Assembly (NCBI RefSeq): GCF_008087345.1 | Contig: NZ_VHIB01000019.1 | Location: 1 to 56,367, forward strand | Reading direction: 5' to 3' | DNA: 56,367 bases | Source: Nocardioides caldifontis | Lineage (GTDB): Bacteria; Actinomycetota; Actinomycetes; Propionibacteriales; Nocardioidaceae | Shown: positions 9,794 to 17,381 of the stretch, piece after piece | How positions within the stretch are numbered: the stretch's first letter is position 1 | Layout of the letters: every line of letters starts with the position of its first letter | Notes under the pieces: generated by a model | Databases searched by the model: none | What the model was told of the DNA's origin: nothing | Seen by the model: only the letters and a program-made list of their open reading frames with translations | Made by a program: the position numbers and the translations under genes

Positions 9794-10724
9794 GGAGCGG
9801 CCGGCACGCGGCCACCACCTCCTCGACGGTGATCAGCAGCAGCGACGCGTCCGGCTCGGAACCCCACGGGTCCCCGGTGCCGTCGCCGTGCCAGAGCACC
9901 GTGTGCGGCCCCTGCCCCGGCGGTCCCCACCGAGCAGGCGAGGTGGGCCCGAAGAGGAGCACCGATGGGGTGCCGTACGCGGAGGCCACGTGGGCCACCC
10001 CGGTGTCCCCGCAGACCACGAGCCGGGCAGCGGCCACCAGCGCCGCGAGCTCGGCCAGGTCGGTCTCGCCCGCGACCACCGCGCCGGGCGGCAGGCCCGC
10101 ACGGCGGCGGAGCTCCTCGGCGAGGAACCGCTCCTGCGGGCCCCCGGTGACCACGACGTCGCACCCCTGCTCGGCGAGCCAGGCGGCCACCTCGCCGAAG
10201 CGGTCGACCGGCCACCGGCGCGCGGGGTACGCCGCGCCCGGGTGGACGACGACCACGCCGGATCGCACGGCCGGCTCCGGTGGCCGGGGGAGGAGCAGGT
10301 CGGAGGGGTCCGCGTCGACGCCCAACGCCTCCTCCACCAGGCGGCACCAGCGGTGCACCTCGTGCTCCTCGGCGCGCCACCTCGGTCCGGCATGCCCTGC
10401 CTCCGGGCAGCCGAACGCGACGAGGCGCCCCGGTTGCAGGGACGAGAGCACCCGGTGGCTCTCCGGCCCCTTGCCGTGCAGGTTCACCGCGAGCGCGGGC
10501 GGCGGACCCGTCCAAGGGAGCGGCTCGAGCCCCGAGGCGTCCAGGACCACGTCGACGGCGTCCACGAGCCGCACGAGGGGCTCCAGCGACCGGGGCGTGG
10601 CCAGGACCAGCTCGTGGTCGGTGTGGGCACGGCGGAGCGCCCGTAGCGCCGGGACGCCGGCGAGGAGGTCCCCCAGCCCGAGCGCGCGCAGGACGAGCAG
10701 CCGGCGACGGCCGGTCCTCGTCAC
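9738..10724 (-). CDS. GT9 heptosyltransferase-like glycosyltransferase
   Basis: A 328-aa protein of the ADP-heptose:LPS heptosyltransferase family (GT9, GT-B fold). It begins RRRLLVLRALGLGDLLAGVPALRAL, where the conserved GLGD motif binds the acceptor side; the C-terminal nucleotide-sugar site is LVVCGDTGVAHVASAYGTPSVLLFGPT. It should transfer a heptose to a glycan. Start is GTG 10724. It is the last gene of the eight-gene minus-strand operon, after an SDR with a 20-bp gap. The C-terminal extension, rich in Arg, Thr and Ser, overlaps the convergent plus-strand gene. Confidence 0.85.
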   Translation of the reverse strand: MTRTGRRRLLVLRALGLGDLLAGVPALRALRRAHTDHELVLATPRSLEPLVRLVDAVDVVLDASGLEPLPWTGPPPALAVNLHGKGPESHRVLSSLQPGRLVAFGCPEAGHAGPRWRAEEHEVHRWCRLVEEALGVDADPSDLLLPRPPEPAVRSGVVVVHPGAAYPARRWPVDRFGEVAAWLAEQGCDVVVTGGPQERFLAEELRRRAGLPPGAVVAGETDLAELAALVAAARLVVCGDTGVAHVASAYGTPSVLLFGPTSPARWGPPGQGPHTVLWHGDGTGDPWGSEPDASLLLITVEEVVAACRPLLRNPTACGSSGRTTPASA

Positions 10725-10744
10725 GGAGCCAGTGATCGGGTCGC

Positions 10745-11479
10745 TCAGGGCCAGGACCCCTCGAGCGACGGCGTGACGACGAGCTCCCGTACCTCGCAGC
10801 CGGGCGGCTGACGCAGCGCGAACAGCACCGTCCGGGCGACGTCCTCCGGTTGGTTGAGCTTGGCGTCGGCGGGCGGCTTGTACTGGTCGGCGCGGCCGTC
10901 GAAGAAGGCCGTGTGCATCCCTCCGGGGACCAGCATCGTGACTCCCATGCGCCCCTGCGTCTCCACAGCGAGGGCACGGCTGAACCCGACCACGCCGAAC
11001 TTCGAGGCGCAGTAGGCCGTCGCGTCGCTGAGCGCCCTGAGCCCCAGCGTCGAGGCGACGGTGACCACGTGGCCGTGGCGCTCGAGGAGGTCCGGCAGCG
11101 CGGCCCGGACCACCGCCACCGTGCCGATGAGGTTGACCTGCACGACGCGGTCCCACTCCTCGGGCGCCACGTCCTCGAGCCGTCCGCAGGCGTCGGTACC
11201 GGCGCAGGTGACGACGGCGTCGATGCCGCCGACGCGCTGCGAGACCCCGCGGACGACCTCCTCGGCAGCGCGCGGGTCGGTCAGGTCGACGATCTCCTGC
11301 TCGACGTCGAGGTCGGCCTTGACCCGGTCGAGCACCACCGGCCTGCCGCCCTCCTCGGCGACGGCCTGGGCGACGGCCCGCCCCAGCCCGGAGGCTCCTC
11401 CGGTGACCAGGACCGTGCCGAGCGCCGGCGGGGCGGACGGCGCACCGGTGCGCGGGGCTGACGTGTCGGGTGCGCTCAT
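10745..11479 (-). CDS. Classical short-chain dehydrogenase/reductase
   Basis: A 244-aa classical SDR: TGGASGLGRAVA nucleotide loop (about 26-37), NAG-equivalent TCAGT, Ser-Tyr-Lys catalytic set in VASTLGLRALSDATAYCASKFGVVG. The start ATG overlaps the hldE stop by 4 bp. Set among ADP-heptose and heptosyltransferase genes, it may oxidise, reduce or epimerise a sugar or its carrier; it is not an HldD-type extended SDR, so the usual ADP-heptose 6-epimerase is not obvious in this operon. Substrate unknown. Confidence 0.82.
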   Translation of the reverse strand: MSAPDTSAPRTGAPSAPPALGTVLVTGGASGLGRAVAQAVAEEGGRPVVLDRVKADLDVEQEIVDLTDPRAAEEVVRGVSQRVGGIDAVVTCAGTDACGRLEDVAPEEWDRVVQVNLIGTVAVVRAALPDLLERHGHVVTVASTLGLRALSDATAYCASKFGVVGFSRALAVETQGRMGVTMLVPGGMHTAFFDGRADQYKPPADAKLNQPEDVARTVLFALRQPPGCEVRELVVTPSLEGSWP

Positions 11480-12933
11480 GCAGGGCTCTCCTCGGGGTCG
11501 ATGACGGTTTCGGTGTGGGTGTGGGTGTGGGTGTCGATGTCGGGGTCGGGCACGGCTCGGGTGGCGACCGCCGTCTCGACGAGGCCGGTGGTGGAGCGGC
11601 CGCGGAGGTAGGGCAGGACGACGGCCTGACCGTCCCACTCCCGGAGGACCGCCGCCTCGGGGACGTCGGCGCCGGCGTAGTCGCCTCCCTTGGCCCACAC
11701 GTGCGGCTGCAGTCGTCGGAGCACCTCCACCGGAGTGTCCTCATCGAAGACGACCACGGCGTCCACGCACTCCAGCGCTTCGAGCACCCGGGCCCGGTCG
11801 GCGGCGGGGACCAGGGGCCGCGTGGGCCCCTTGAGCCGGCGCACGGAGTCGTCGCTGTTGAGGCAGACGACCAGGCAGTCCCCGAGCCGCCGCGCCGCGC
11901 GCAGGGTGGCGACGTGACCGGCGTGGAGCAGGTCGAAGCACCCGCCGGTCGCCACGACGGTCCCGCCTCGTGCGGCCACCGTCACCACCAGCTCCTCGGC
12001 GCCACGGCCGGCGTCAGTCGTCGGCGGCGGTGCGCCGAGGAGCGACGCGGGGCCGCCCGCACCGACGTAGGCGGCCGCCCCGAGGACGGCGTCCTGCACC
12101 GCCTCGGTCGTGACCTTCCCGGCAGCCAGGCCGAGTGCGGCGATCGAGGCGAACCGGTCGCCTGCCCCGCAGGGGTCCAGCCCCACGACCTCCGGTGCCG
12201 GAGTCACGACGGGGGCGCCCTCGCCGTACGACAGCAGGGCCCCGCGCGAGCCGAGGGTGACGGCGACCGCCTGCGCCTGCCAGCCGGCCACCAGCGCGTC
12301 CGCCCGTCGCCCGGCGGCCGCGAGAGGGGACCCGCCGGCTGCGGCGACGTCCAGCCGTTCGGCGAACGCGGCCGCCTCCGCCTCGTTCGGGGTCGCGAGC
12401 CGTACGCCGGGCACAGGCTCGCTGCCCCGGGGGTGTGGGTCCCAGACCACGGGCGTACGACGAGGCAGGTCGGTCAACAGCCGGCGCAGCGCGGGGAGCG
12501 ACGTGACGCCGCGGCCGTAGTCGGAGACGAGCACCGCCGACGCCGAGCGGAGCAGCGGCTCGAGGCCGGTCACGTCGTCCTCCAGGGTGCCTGGCGTGGT
12601 CCCGGTGTCGAGCCGGAGCAGTGACTGACCGGCCGCACGCACGCGTTTCTTGACCGGCGTGGGTCCGTCGTGACGAAGCCGGTGGACGGTGACGCCGTTG
12701 AGCAGCCGTTCGACCTCGCGGCCGGCGTCGTCGTCGCCCAGCGCCGTCACGAGGACCACCTCGTGGCCGTCGACGGCGGCCATGGCGGCGGCGAGGGCGG
12801 CCCCACCCGGCCGCGGACGCTCGGCGAGGTCGTCCAGGACCGGGACGGGTGCGTCCGGGGTCAGCCGGGTGGCCCGTCCCTCCAGGTCCACGTCGAGCAG
12901 CGCGTCGCCGACGACGACGAGCGGGCGGCTCAC
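11476..12933 (-). CDS. hldE: Bifunctional heptose-7-phosphate kinase / heptose-1-phosphate adenylyltransferase
   Basis: A 485-aa HldE (RfaE) protein. Residues about 1-315 form a PfkB/ribokinase-type kinase (PRPGGAALAAAMA, VVSDYGRGV-like VLVSDYGRG, and the catalytic GLDPCGAGDRF). Residues about 330-460 form the nucleotidyltransferase with GGCFDLLHAGHVATL and LNSDDSVRRLKG. Together they phosphorylate heptose-7-phosphate at C1 and make ADP-heptose. The C-terminus ends in an alternating Thr-His run, encoded by 3.7 copies of a 6-bp repeat at 11513-11534; the repeat unit is in frame, so length changes would not shift the frame. GTG start at 12933 overlaps the gmhA stop by 4 bp. Confidence 0.9.
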   Translation of the reverse strand: MSRPLVVVGDALLDVDLEGRATRLTPDAPVPVLDDLAERPRPGGAALAAAMAAVDGHEVVLVTALGDDDAGREVERLLNGVTVHRLRHDGPTPVKKRVRAAGQSLLRLDTGTTPGTLEDDVTGLEPLLRSASAVLVSDYGRGVTSLPALRRLLTDLPRRTPVVWDPHPRGSEPVPGVRLATPNEAEAAAFAERLDVAAAGGSPLAAAGRRADALVAGWQAQAVAVTLGSRGALLSYGEGAPVVTPAPEVVGLDPCGAGDRFASIAALGLAAGKVTTEAVQDAVLGAAAYVGAGGPASLLGAPPPTTDAGRGAEELVVTVAARGGTVVATGGCFDLLHAGHVATLRAARRLGDCLVVCLNSDDSVRRLKGPTRPLVPAADRARVLEALECVDAVVVFDEDTPVEVLRRLQPHVWAKGGDYAGADVPEAAVLREWDGQAVVLPYLRGRSTTGLVETAVATRAVPDPDIDTHTHTHTETVIDPEESPA

Positions 12934-13580
12934 GACACCCACCCGGGGAGTGCGTCGGCGGCGAACGACCGCTGGCGAGGTGTCTGGGCCGGGATCACGC
13001 CGAGCTCGCGGTCGAGCCCTGCGCACATGATGTGCAGCCCGACCAGGTGGAGCTCCTGCACCGTCGCGGTGAACCGTGCGTCGACGCACAGGGCCTCGTC
13101 GGCCACCTCGCAGAGCGGGTTCGGGCGCGGTCCGGTGAAGGCCCAGACCTGCATGCCCACCTTCCGGCCCCGTTCGGCGGCGGCCACCACGTTGGGGCTG
13201 CGTCCGCTCGTGGACATCACCACCAGCACGTCGCCGGGCCGGCCGTGGGCCTCGACCTGGCGGGCGAACAGCTCCTCGGGCGGGTAGTCGTTGCAGATCG
13301 CCGTCAGGCTGGAGGTCTCCGCCGTCAGGCAGATGGCGCTGAACGGAGGCCGGTCGTCCCGGTAGCGGCCGACCAGCTCGGCGGTGAGGTGCTGGGCCTG
13401 CGCGGCGCTGCCGCCGTTGCCCGCGGCGAGCAGCCGGCCCCCGGCGTCGAGGACGCTGGCCAACCGGGTCCCCCACGAGTCGGCCACCTCGACGCACGGC
13501 TCGAAGGCGTGCGCGGCCTCGATGAGCTCGTCGAGGTGGCGACGCGAGCTCGGGGTGGTGTGCACGTGGCTGTCGTTCAT
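12930..13580 (-). CDS. gmhA: Sedoheptulose-7-phosphate isomerase (SIS domain)
   Basis: A 216-aa single SIS-domain protein, a little longer than the usual about 195 aa. Key segments are GRLLAAGNGGSAAQAQHLTAEL (about 50-70), SSLTAICNDYPPEELFARQV and VMSTSGRSPNVVAAAERGRK, matching GmhA, which converts sedoheptulose-7-phosphate to D-glycero-D-manno-heptose-7-phosphate. That is the first step of the pathway completed by HldE and the GmhB domain in the same operon. Its ends overlap both neighbours by 4 bp. Confidence 0.9.
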   Translation of the reverse strand: MNDSHVHTTPSSRRHLDELIEAAHAFEPCVEVADSWGTRLASVLDAGGRLLAAGNGGSAAQAQHLTAELVGRYRDDRPPFSAICLTAETSSLTAICNDYPPEELFARQVEAHGRPGDVLVVMSTSGRSPNVVAAAERGRKVGMQVWAFTGPRPNPLCEVADEALCVDARFTATVQELHLVGLHIMCAGLDRELGVIPAQTPRQRSFAADALPGWVS

Positions 13581-14836
13581 CGGCTCGCTCCTGATCGCAG
13601 GTGCAGCGTGGGACGTGGTCGGGTGGCGGCGACCTGGTCGGCGACGCTGGCGTAGACCTCCTCGGTGGCCGCCGCGACCTGGCTCCACTGGTAGGTCGCG
13701 ACGGCGCGGCGCCGTCCGGCACGGCCGTAGGCGGCCCGGCGGGCGTGGTCGGAGAGCAGGGAACGCAGGACGTCGGCGAGGAGGTCGGGCCGGCGGGGTG
13801 CGACGAGCTCGCCGGTCACCCCCGGTACGACGGTGTCGAGCAAGCCGCCCACGGCGGAGCCGACCACGGGTCTGCCGCAGGCCATCGCCTCGAGGGGAAC
13901 GATGCCGAACGGCTCGTACCACGGCACCGCGACCACCACGTCGGACGCTGCCATGAGTGCCGGCACGTCGGCCCGGCCCACGGCACCGGTGAAGGTGACG
14001 CGGTCCGCCACGCGCAGGTCGCGAGCGAGGCGCCGGAGCCGGCCGACCTCGGGGTCGGTGTCGAGCAGGTCGGCGGCCGGACCTCCGGCGACGACGAGCT
14101 CGACCCCCGGAAGGGCGGCGACCGCCTCGATGACGTTGCCGACGCCTTTCCGCTCCACCAGCCGCCCGATCACGAGGAGCCGGGGCCGACCGTTGCGCTG
14201 CGCGGGGAGCGGCCGGAAGAGGGAGGTGTCCACCCCGCAGGGGATGACCGACGCCCGGCTCGGGGCGAGCCCGAGAGGGTAGAGCTCGCGGAGCTCGTCG
14301 CGACAGGTCGCCACGACGTGGTCGACGCTCCGGCAGAGCCGCCGCTCGTGGGGGATCCTCGTCGCGGGGCTGGTGTCCCGGCTTCCCTGCTGGCGCCGCT
14401 TCACGGACCCCAGCGCGTGGAACGTCTGCAGGACCGGGACGCCGGTCGTCCGGGCCGCCGCGAGCGAGGCGACGCCGCTCATCCAGAAGTGGGCGTGGAC
14501 GACGTCGAAGCGCTCCTGGAGGAACCGGTCGCGGAGGTGGTCGGCGAAGGCGGGCATGTACTGGAGCAGCTCGTCCTTGGGGACCTCCGACGGCGGACCC
14601 GCCGGCACGTGCTCCACGACGTACCCGTCGGTCTCCACCCGCACCGGCGACGAGGGGTCGTCCCGCCTGCTGAACACCGTCACACCGTGGCCGCGTGCGG
14701 CCAGCTGCGCTGCCAGGGCGGCCACGTGGACGTTCTGCCCTCCGGCGTCGACGCCGCCGACGGCGGCGAGGGGGTTCGCGTGCTCCGAGACGAGGGCGAC
14801 GTTCATGGCGTTCACCGGGTCGTTCACCGAGCCCAT
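13577..14836 (-). CDS. GT4 glycosyltransferase
   Basis: A 419-aa GT-B retaining glycosyltransferase. The N-terminus has GGVDAGGQNVHVAALAAQLAA, typical of the sucrose-synthase/MshA-like GT4 branch; the C-terminal domain has VIGRLVERKG (donor site) and WYEPFGIVPLEAMACGRPVV with the E-x7-E motif. A sugar nucleotide donor is expected; acceptor unknown. ATG 14836 is preferred over the in-frame ATG at 14806 because GGAAGGAG lies 6 bp before it, although it overlaps the upstream gene by 13 bp. It probably builds the same glycan as the two GT9 enzymes. Confidence 0.85.
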   Translation of the reverse strand: MGSVNDPVNAMNVALVSEHANPLAAVGGVDAGGQNVHVAALAAQLAARGHGVTVFSRRDDPSSPVRVETDGYVVEHVPAGPPSEVPKDELLQYMPAFADHLRDRFLQERFDVVHAHFWMSGVASLAAARTTGVPVLQTFHALGSVKRRQQGSRDTSPATRIPHERRLCRSVDHVVATCRDELRELYPLGLAPSRASVIPCGVDTSLFRPLPAQRNGRPRLLVIGRLVERKGVGNVIEAVAALPGVELVVAGGPAADLLDTDPEVGRLRRLARDLRVADRVTFTGAVGRADVPALMAASDVVVAVPWYEPFGIVPLEAMACGRPVVGSAVGGLLDTVVPGVTGELVAPRRPDLLADVLRSLLSDHARRAAYGRAGRRRAVATYQWSQVAAATEEVYASVADQVAATRPRPTLHLRSGASR

Positions 14837-15891
14837 GCACTGCTCCTTCCACCCGTGCCGGCGGCTGTCGGCCCCCACCGTTCGTCGCCCGCGACCTCCC
14901 GGACCGCACGGACGACGTCGTCGGCCCCCACCGAGGAGAGACAGGGGTGTCCCGGGAAGGGGCACGTCGTGGACCGCGTGTCGCGGCACGCCGCGTGCTG
15001 GTCGCCCAGGAGCACCGTCGGCACGCGGTAGGGCGCCCAGCGCGCCGCCGGCACGGTGGGCGCGAAGAGGGAGACCACCGGCGTGCCGACCGCGGCAGCC
15101 AGGTGCGCGGGGCCGGTGTTGCCGACCACCACCGCCTCGGCACGTTCGAGCACGGCGGCGAGCTCGGCCAGCCCCGTGCGGCCGCCGAGGTCGACGGCGC
15201 CGGGTGCGGCGACGGCAGCGGTGAGCGCGGACTCGGACGGTGCTCCGGTGACGACGACCGCCCGGCCGGCGGCGAGGAGCAGCGAGCAGGCCTCGCCGTA
15301 CCTCTCGGCGGGCCACGCCCGTGCCGGCACGGAGGTCCCGGGGTGGAGGACGACGTACGGCTCCTGCGGGACCAGGTGGTTCACGTCCGGCAGCGGACGG
15401 CGTACGGCGAGGGCGCCGGTGTCCCCGGGCGGCAGCCGGAACCCGGCCGCCTCGGCGAGCGAGAGCGCCCGCTCGGCCTCGGGGAGCATCTCGTCGACGT
15501 GGTGGCGCAGGTCGAGGAGCGAACCCGGGTAGTCGACGCTGATCGCGCCGATCCACGGGACGCCCGCCATCCTGAGCAGCAGCGCCATCGGGAGCGGGGA
15601 CTGGTGGAACGAGGTGAGCACCAGGGCGCGGTCGAACCGGCGCCCCGCGAGCAGGTCGACGACCGCGTCGACGTCGTCGCGGCGGACCGCGTCCGGGGTG
15701 GCGTCGATCCACGGCACCCGCCACTCGAGCACCTCGTCGACGCCCGGGAGGAGCGCCGCCGCCGCGCGTCCCTGCGGCCCGGCGAGGACCGTGACCCGGT
15801 CGCTGCCGGCGGCGACCGCCCGGACCGCGGGTCCGGCCAGGAACACGTCGCCGGCGTTGTCGCTGCGGACGACCAGGGAGGCGCTCACCAT
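14824..15891 (-). CDS. GT9 heptosyltransferase-like glycosyltransferase (second copy)
   Basis: A 355-aa GT9 protein, distinct in sequence from the one at 9738. It begins SLVVRSDNAGDVFLAGPAVRAV; here DNAGD replaces the more common GLGD. The donor site is AVVVGNTGPAHLAAAVGTPVVSLFAPTVPAARWAPY. A Cys-containing tail (HAACRDTRSTTCPFPGHPC) is a known feature of several GT9 proteins. It overlaps the upstream fusion gene by 7 bp and the downstream GT4 by 13 bp. Likely role: transfer of heptose from ADP-heptose. Confidence 0.85.
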   Translation of the reverse strand: MVSASLVVRSDNAGDVFLAGPAVRAVAAGSDRVTVLAGPQGRAAAALLPGVDEVLEWRVPWIDATPDAVRRDDVDAVVDLLAGRRFDRALVLTSFHQSPLPMALLLRMAGVPWIGAISVDYPGSLLDLRHHVDEMLPEAERALSLAEAAGFRLPPGDTGALAVRRPLPDVNHLVPQEPYVVLHPGTSVPARAWPAERYGEACSLLLAAGRAVVVTGAPSESALTAAVAAPGAVDLGGRTGLAELAAVLERAEAVVVGNTGPAHLAAAVGTPVVSLFAPTVPAARWAPYRVPTVLLGDQHAACRDTRSTTCPFPGHPCLSSVGADDVVRAVREVAGDERWGPTAAGTGGRSSAWAR

Positions 15892-17381
15892 CTCCCCGCC
15901 AGGAGGTCGTCGACGGCGTCGGTCAGGGTGGTCGCGACGTGGTCGGCAGCGGTCACCTCCTCGGCCCGGGTGTGCGGCGTCGGGACGAGAAGTCCGTGGG
16001 CGCCGGCCGCCTCGGCGGCGGCCACGTCGGAGCCGATGTCCCCCACGAGGACGGTGCGTTCGGGCGGGACGCCCAGCTCATCGCACGCCGCCTTGACCAT
16101 GCCGGGCGCGGGCTTGCGGCAGTCGCACCCCTCGTCACGGTCGTGCGGGCAATACCGCCAGACGTCGAACGGCCCGAGCAGCTCCTCCACCCGCGTGTTC
16201 ACCGCCTGCACCTGGTCGTGGGTGAGGAGGCCGGAGCCGATGCCGGACTGGTTGCTCACCACGCCGACCCGCACGCCGACACCGCGGAGCCGGTCCAGCG
16301 CCTGCCGGGCGTCGTCCACGGGGCTGACCTTGGCGGGGTCACCGTTGTAGGGCACGTCGTGGACGAGCGTCCCGTCACGGTCGAGGAGCACGAGGTCGGG
16401 CACGCCGTGCCACGGTCGGGCACCGCGGTGGCGCCAGGCGCCCCGGACGGAGTGGTAGGTGGCGGCCACCGGGATCACGGCGCTCGTCAGCACCATGCGG
16501 CGCACTTCCGAGGCGTCCCGTGGCCCCGGGGCGATGCGCGCCCACGCGAGCTCGGCCGTCCCGGCGAGCCAACCGGCGGCACCGGCGACGGCGGGACGCG
16601 GGTGGCCGGTGAGCGCACCGGCCACCCCGACGGCGGCAGCAGCGGTGATGGCGACGTGCCGCCCGCGGCGCCCCCGGGGGGCGGAGGCCCGAGCACGCCA
16701 GTCACGGCCGTGGAGCGCGCGCATCAGGAAGTCGTCGGCGTTGCCGGCCTGGACGCGGACGCTGACCCGGTCGTCGACAGGGCGGACCGGATGGGTGATC
16801 CACCGGCTGCCGCGGACGATCTCGCCCTGCGTCCCGGTGATCCGGAGCCCGAGGTCGGCGTCCTCACGGAAGGCCCGCGGGAACCGCTCGTCGAACCCGC
16901 CGACCGCGACCAGCGCCGCGCGGCGGTAGCTCATGTCGGCGGTGATCCACAGGGCCGTGACCAGTCCGGCGGTCGTCCGCTCCCAGTCCGTGGGGCGCCG
17001 GTCGAGCGGCAGCGGCACGCGGACCCGCCCTTGGCTGCCGGCGACGGAGGACGGCACCGCGGAAAGGTCCTCGGAGAGCCGCTCGGCCCAGTCGGGGTCG
17101 GTCACCACGTCGTCGTCGAGGAAGCTGACCCACGGGGTGCGGGCGTGGCGCCAGCCGATGTTCCGCGCCCGGGCCGGCCCCCCGCCTCCCGAGCGCACCA
17201 CGCGCAGGTCGATCGCGAGGTCGTCGAGCTCGGTGGCCAGGTCGGGTCCGTCACGGCGGTCGTCGACGACCACGACCGGGCCGGGGACCGGCCGCGTGCC
17301 CGAGGTGAGGGCCTCCAGGAGGGCCCGGAGGCTGGGCCTGCCGACGGTCGGCACGACGATCGAGGTCAGCGGTTCGCTCAT
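15885..17381 (-). CDS. GT2 glycosyltransferase fused to a GmhB-type phosphatase
   Basis: A 498-aa fusion. Residues about 1-225 are a GT-A family 2 transferase (SIVVPTVGRPSLRALLEAL, SFLDDDVV, then REDADLGLR). Residues about 245-320 include an Ala/Val/Gly-rich stretch that may be one or two membrane or amphipathic helices. Residues about 338-498 are a HAD-III phosphatase: LLDRDGTLV, VVSNQSGIGSG, the zinc loop CPHDRDEGCDCRKPAPG and VGDIGSDV, as in GmhB, which removes the 7-phosphate of heptose-1,7-bisphosphate. ATG at 17381 overlaps the upstream carbamoyltransferase by 4 bp. The fusion joins sugar synthesis and transfer. Confidence 0.88.
   Translation of the reverse strand: MSEPLTSIVVPTVGRPSLRALLEALTSGTRPVPGPVVVVDDRRDGPDLATELDDLAIDLRVVRSGGGGPARARNIGWRHARTPWVSFLDDDVVTDPDWAERLSEDLSAVPSSVAGSQGRVRVPLPLDRRPTDWERTTAGLVTALWITADMSYRRAALVAVGGFDERFPRAFREDADLGLRITGTQGEIVRGSRWITHPVRPVDDRVSVRVQAGNADDFLMRALHGRDWRARASAPRGRRGRHVAITAAAAVGVAGALTGHPRPAVAGAAGWLAGTAELAWARIAPGPRDASEVRRMVLTSAVIPVAATYHSVRGAWRHRGARPWHGVPDLVLLDRDGTLVHDVPYNGDPAKVSPVDDARQALDRLRGVGVRVGVVSNQSGIGSGLLTHDQVQAVNTRVEELLGPFDVWRYCPHDRDEGCDCRKPAPGMVKAACDELGVPPERTVLVGDIGSDVAAAEAAGAHGLLVPTPHTRAEEVTAADHVATTLTDAVDDLLAGRW

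Noticed and set aside
11513-11534. GTGTGG tandem repeat as a CRISPR-like or phase-variable locus
   Set aside because: It is under four copies of a 6-bp unit within the hldE reading frame; no spacers, and changes by one unit keep the frame. No CRISPR array was seen anywhere in the window.
11470-12624. Plus-strand frame of 384 codons
   Set aside because: It is antisense to hldE, which has two recognisable enzyme domains in the minus frame; high GC opens frames on the other strand.
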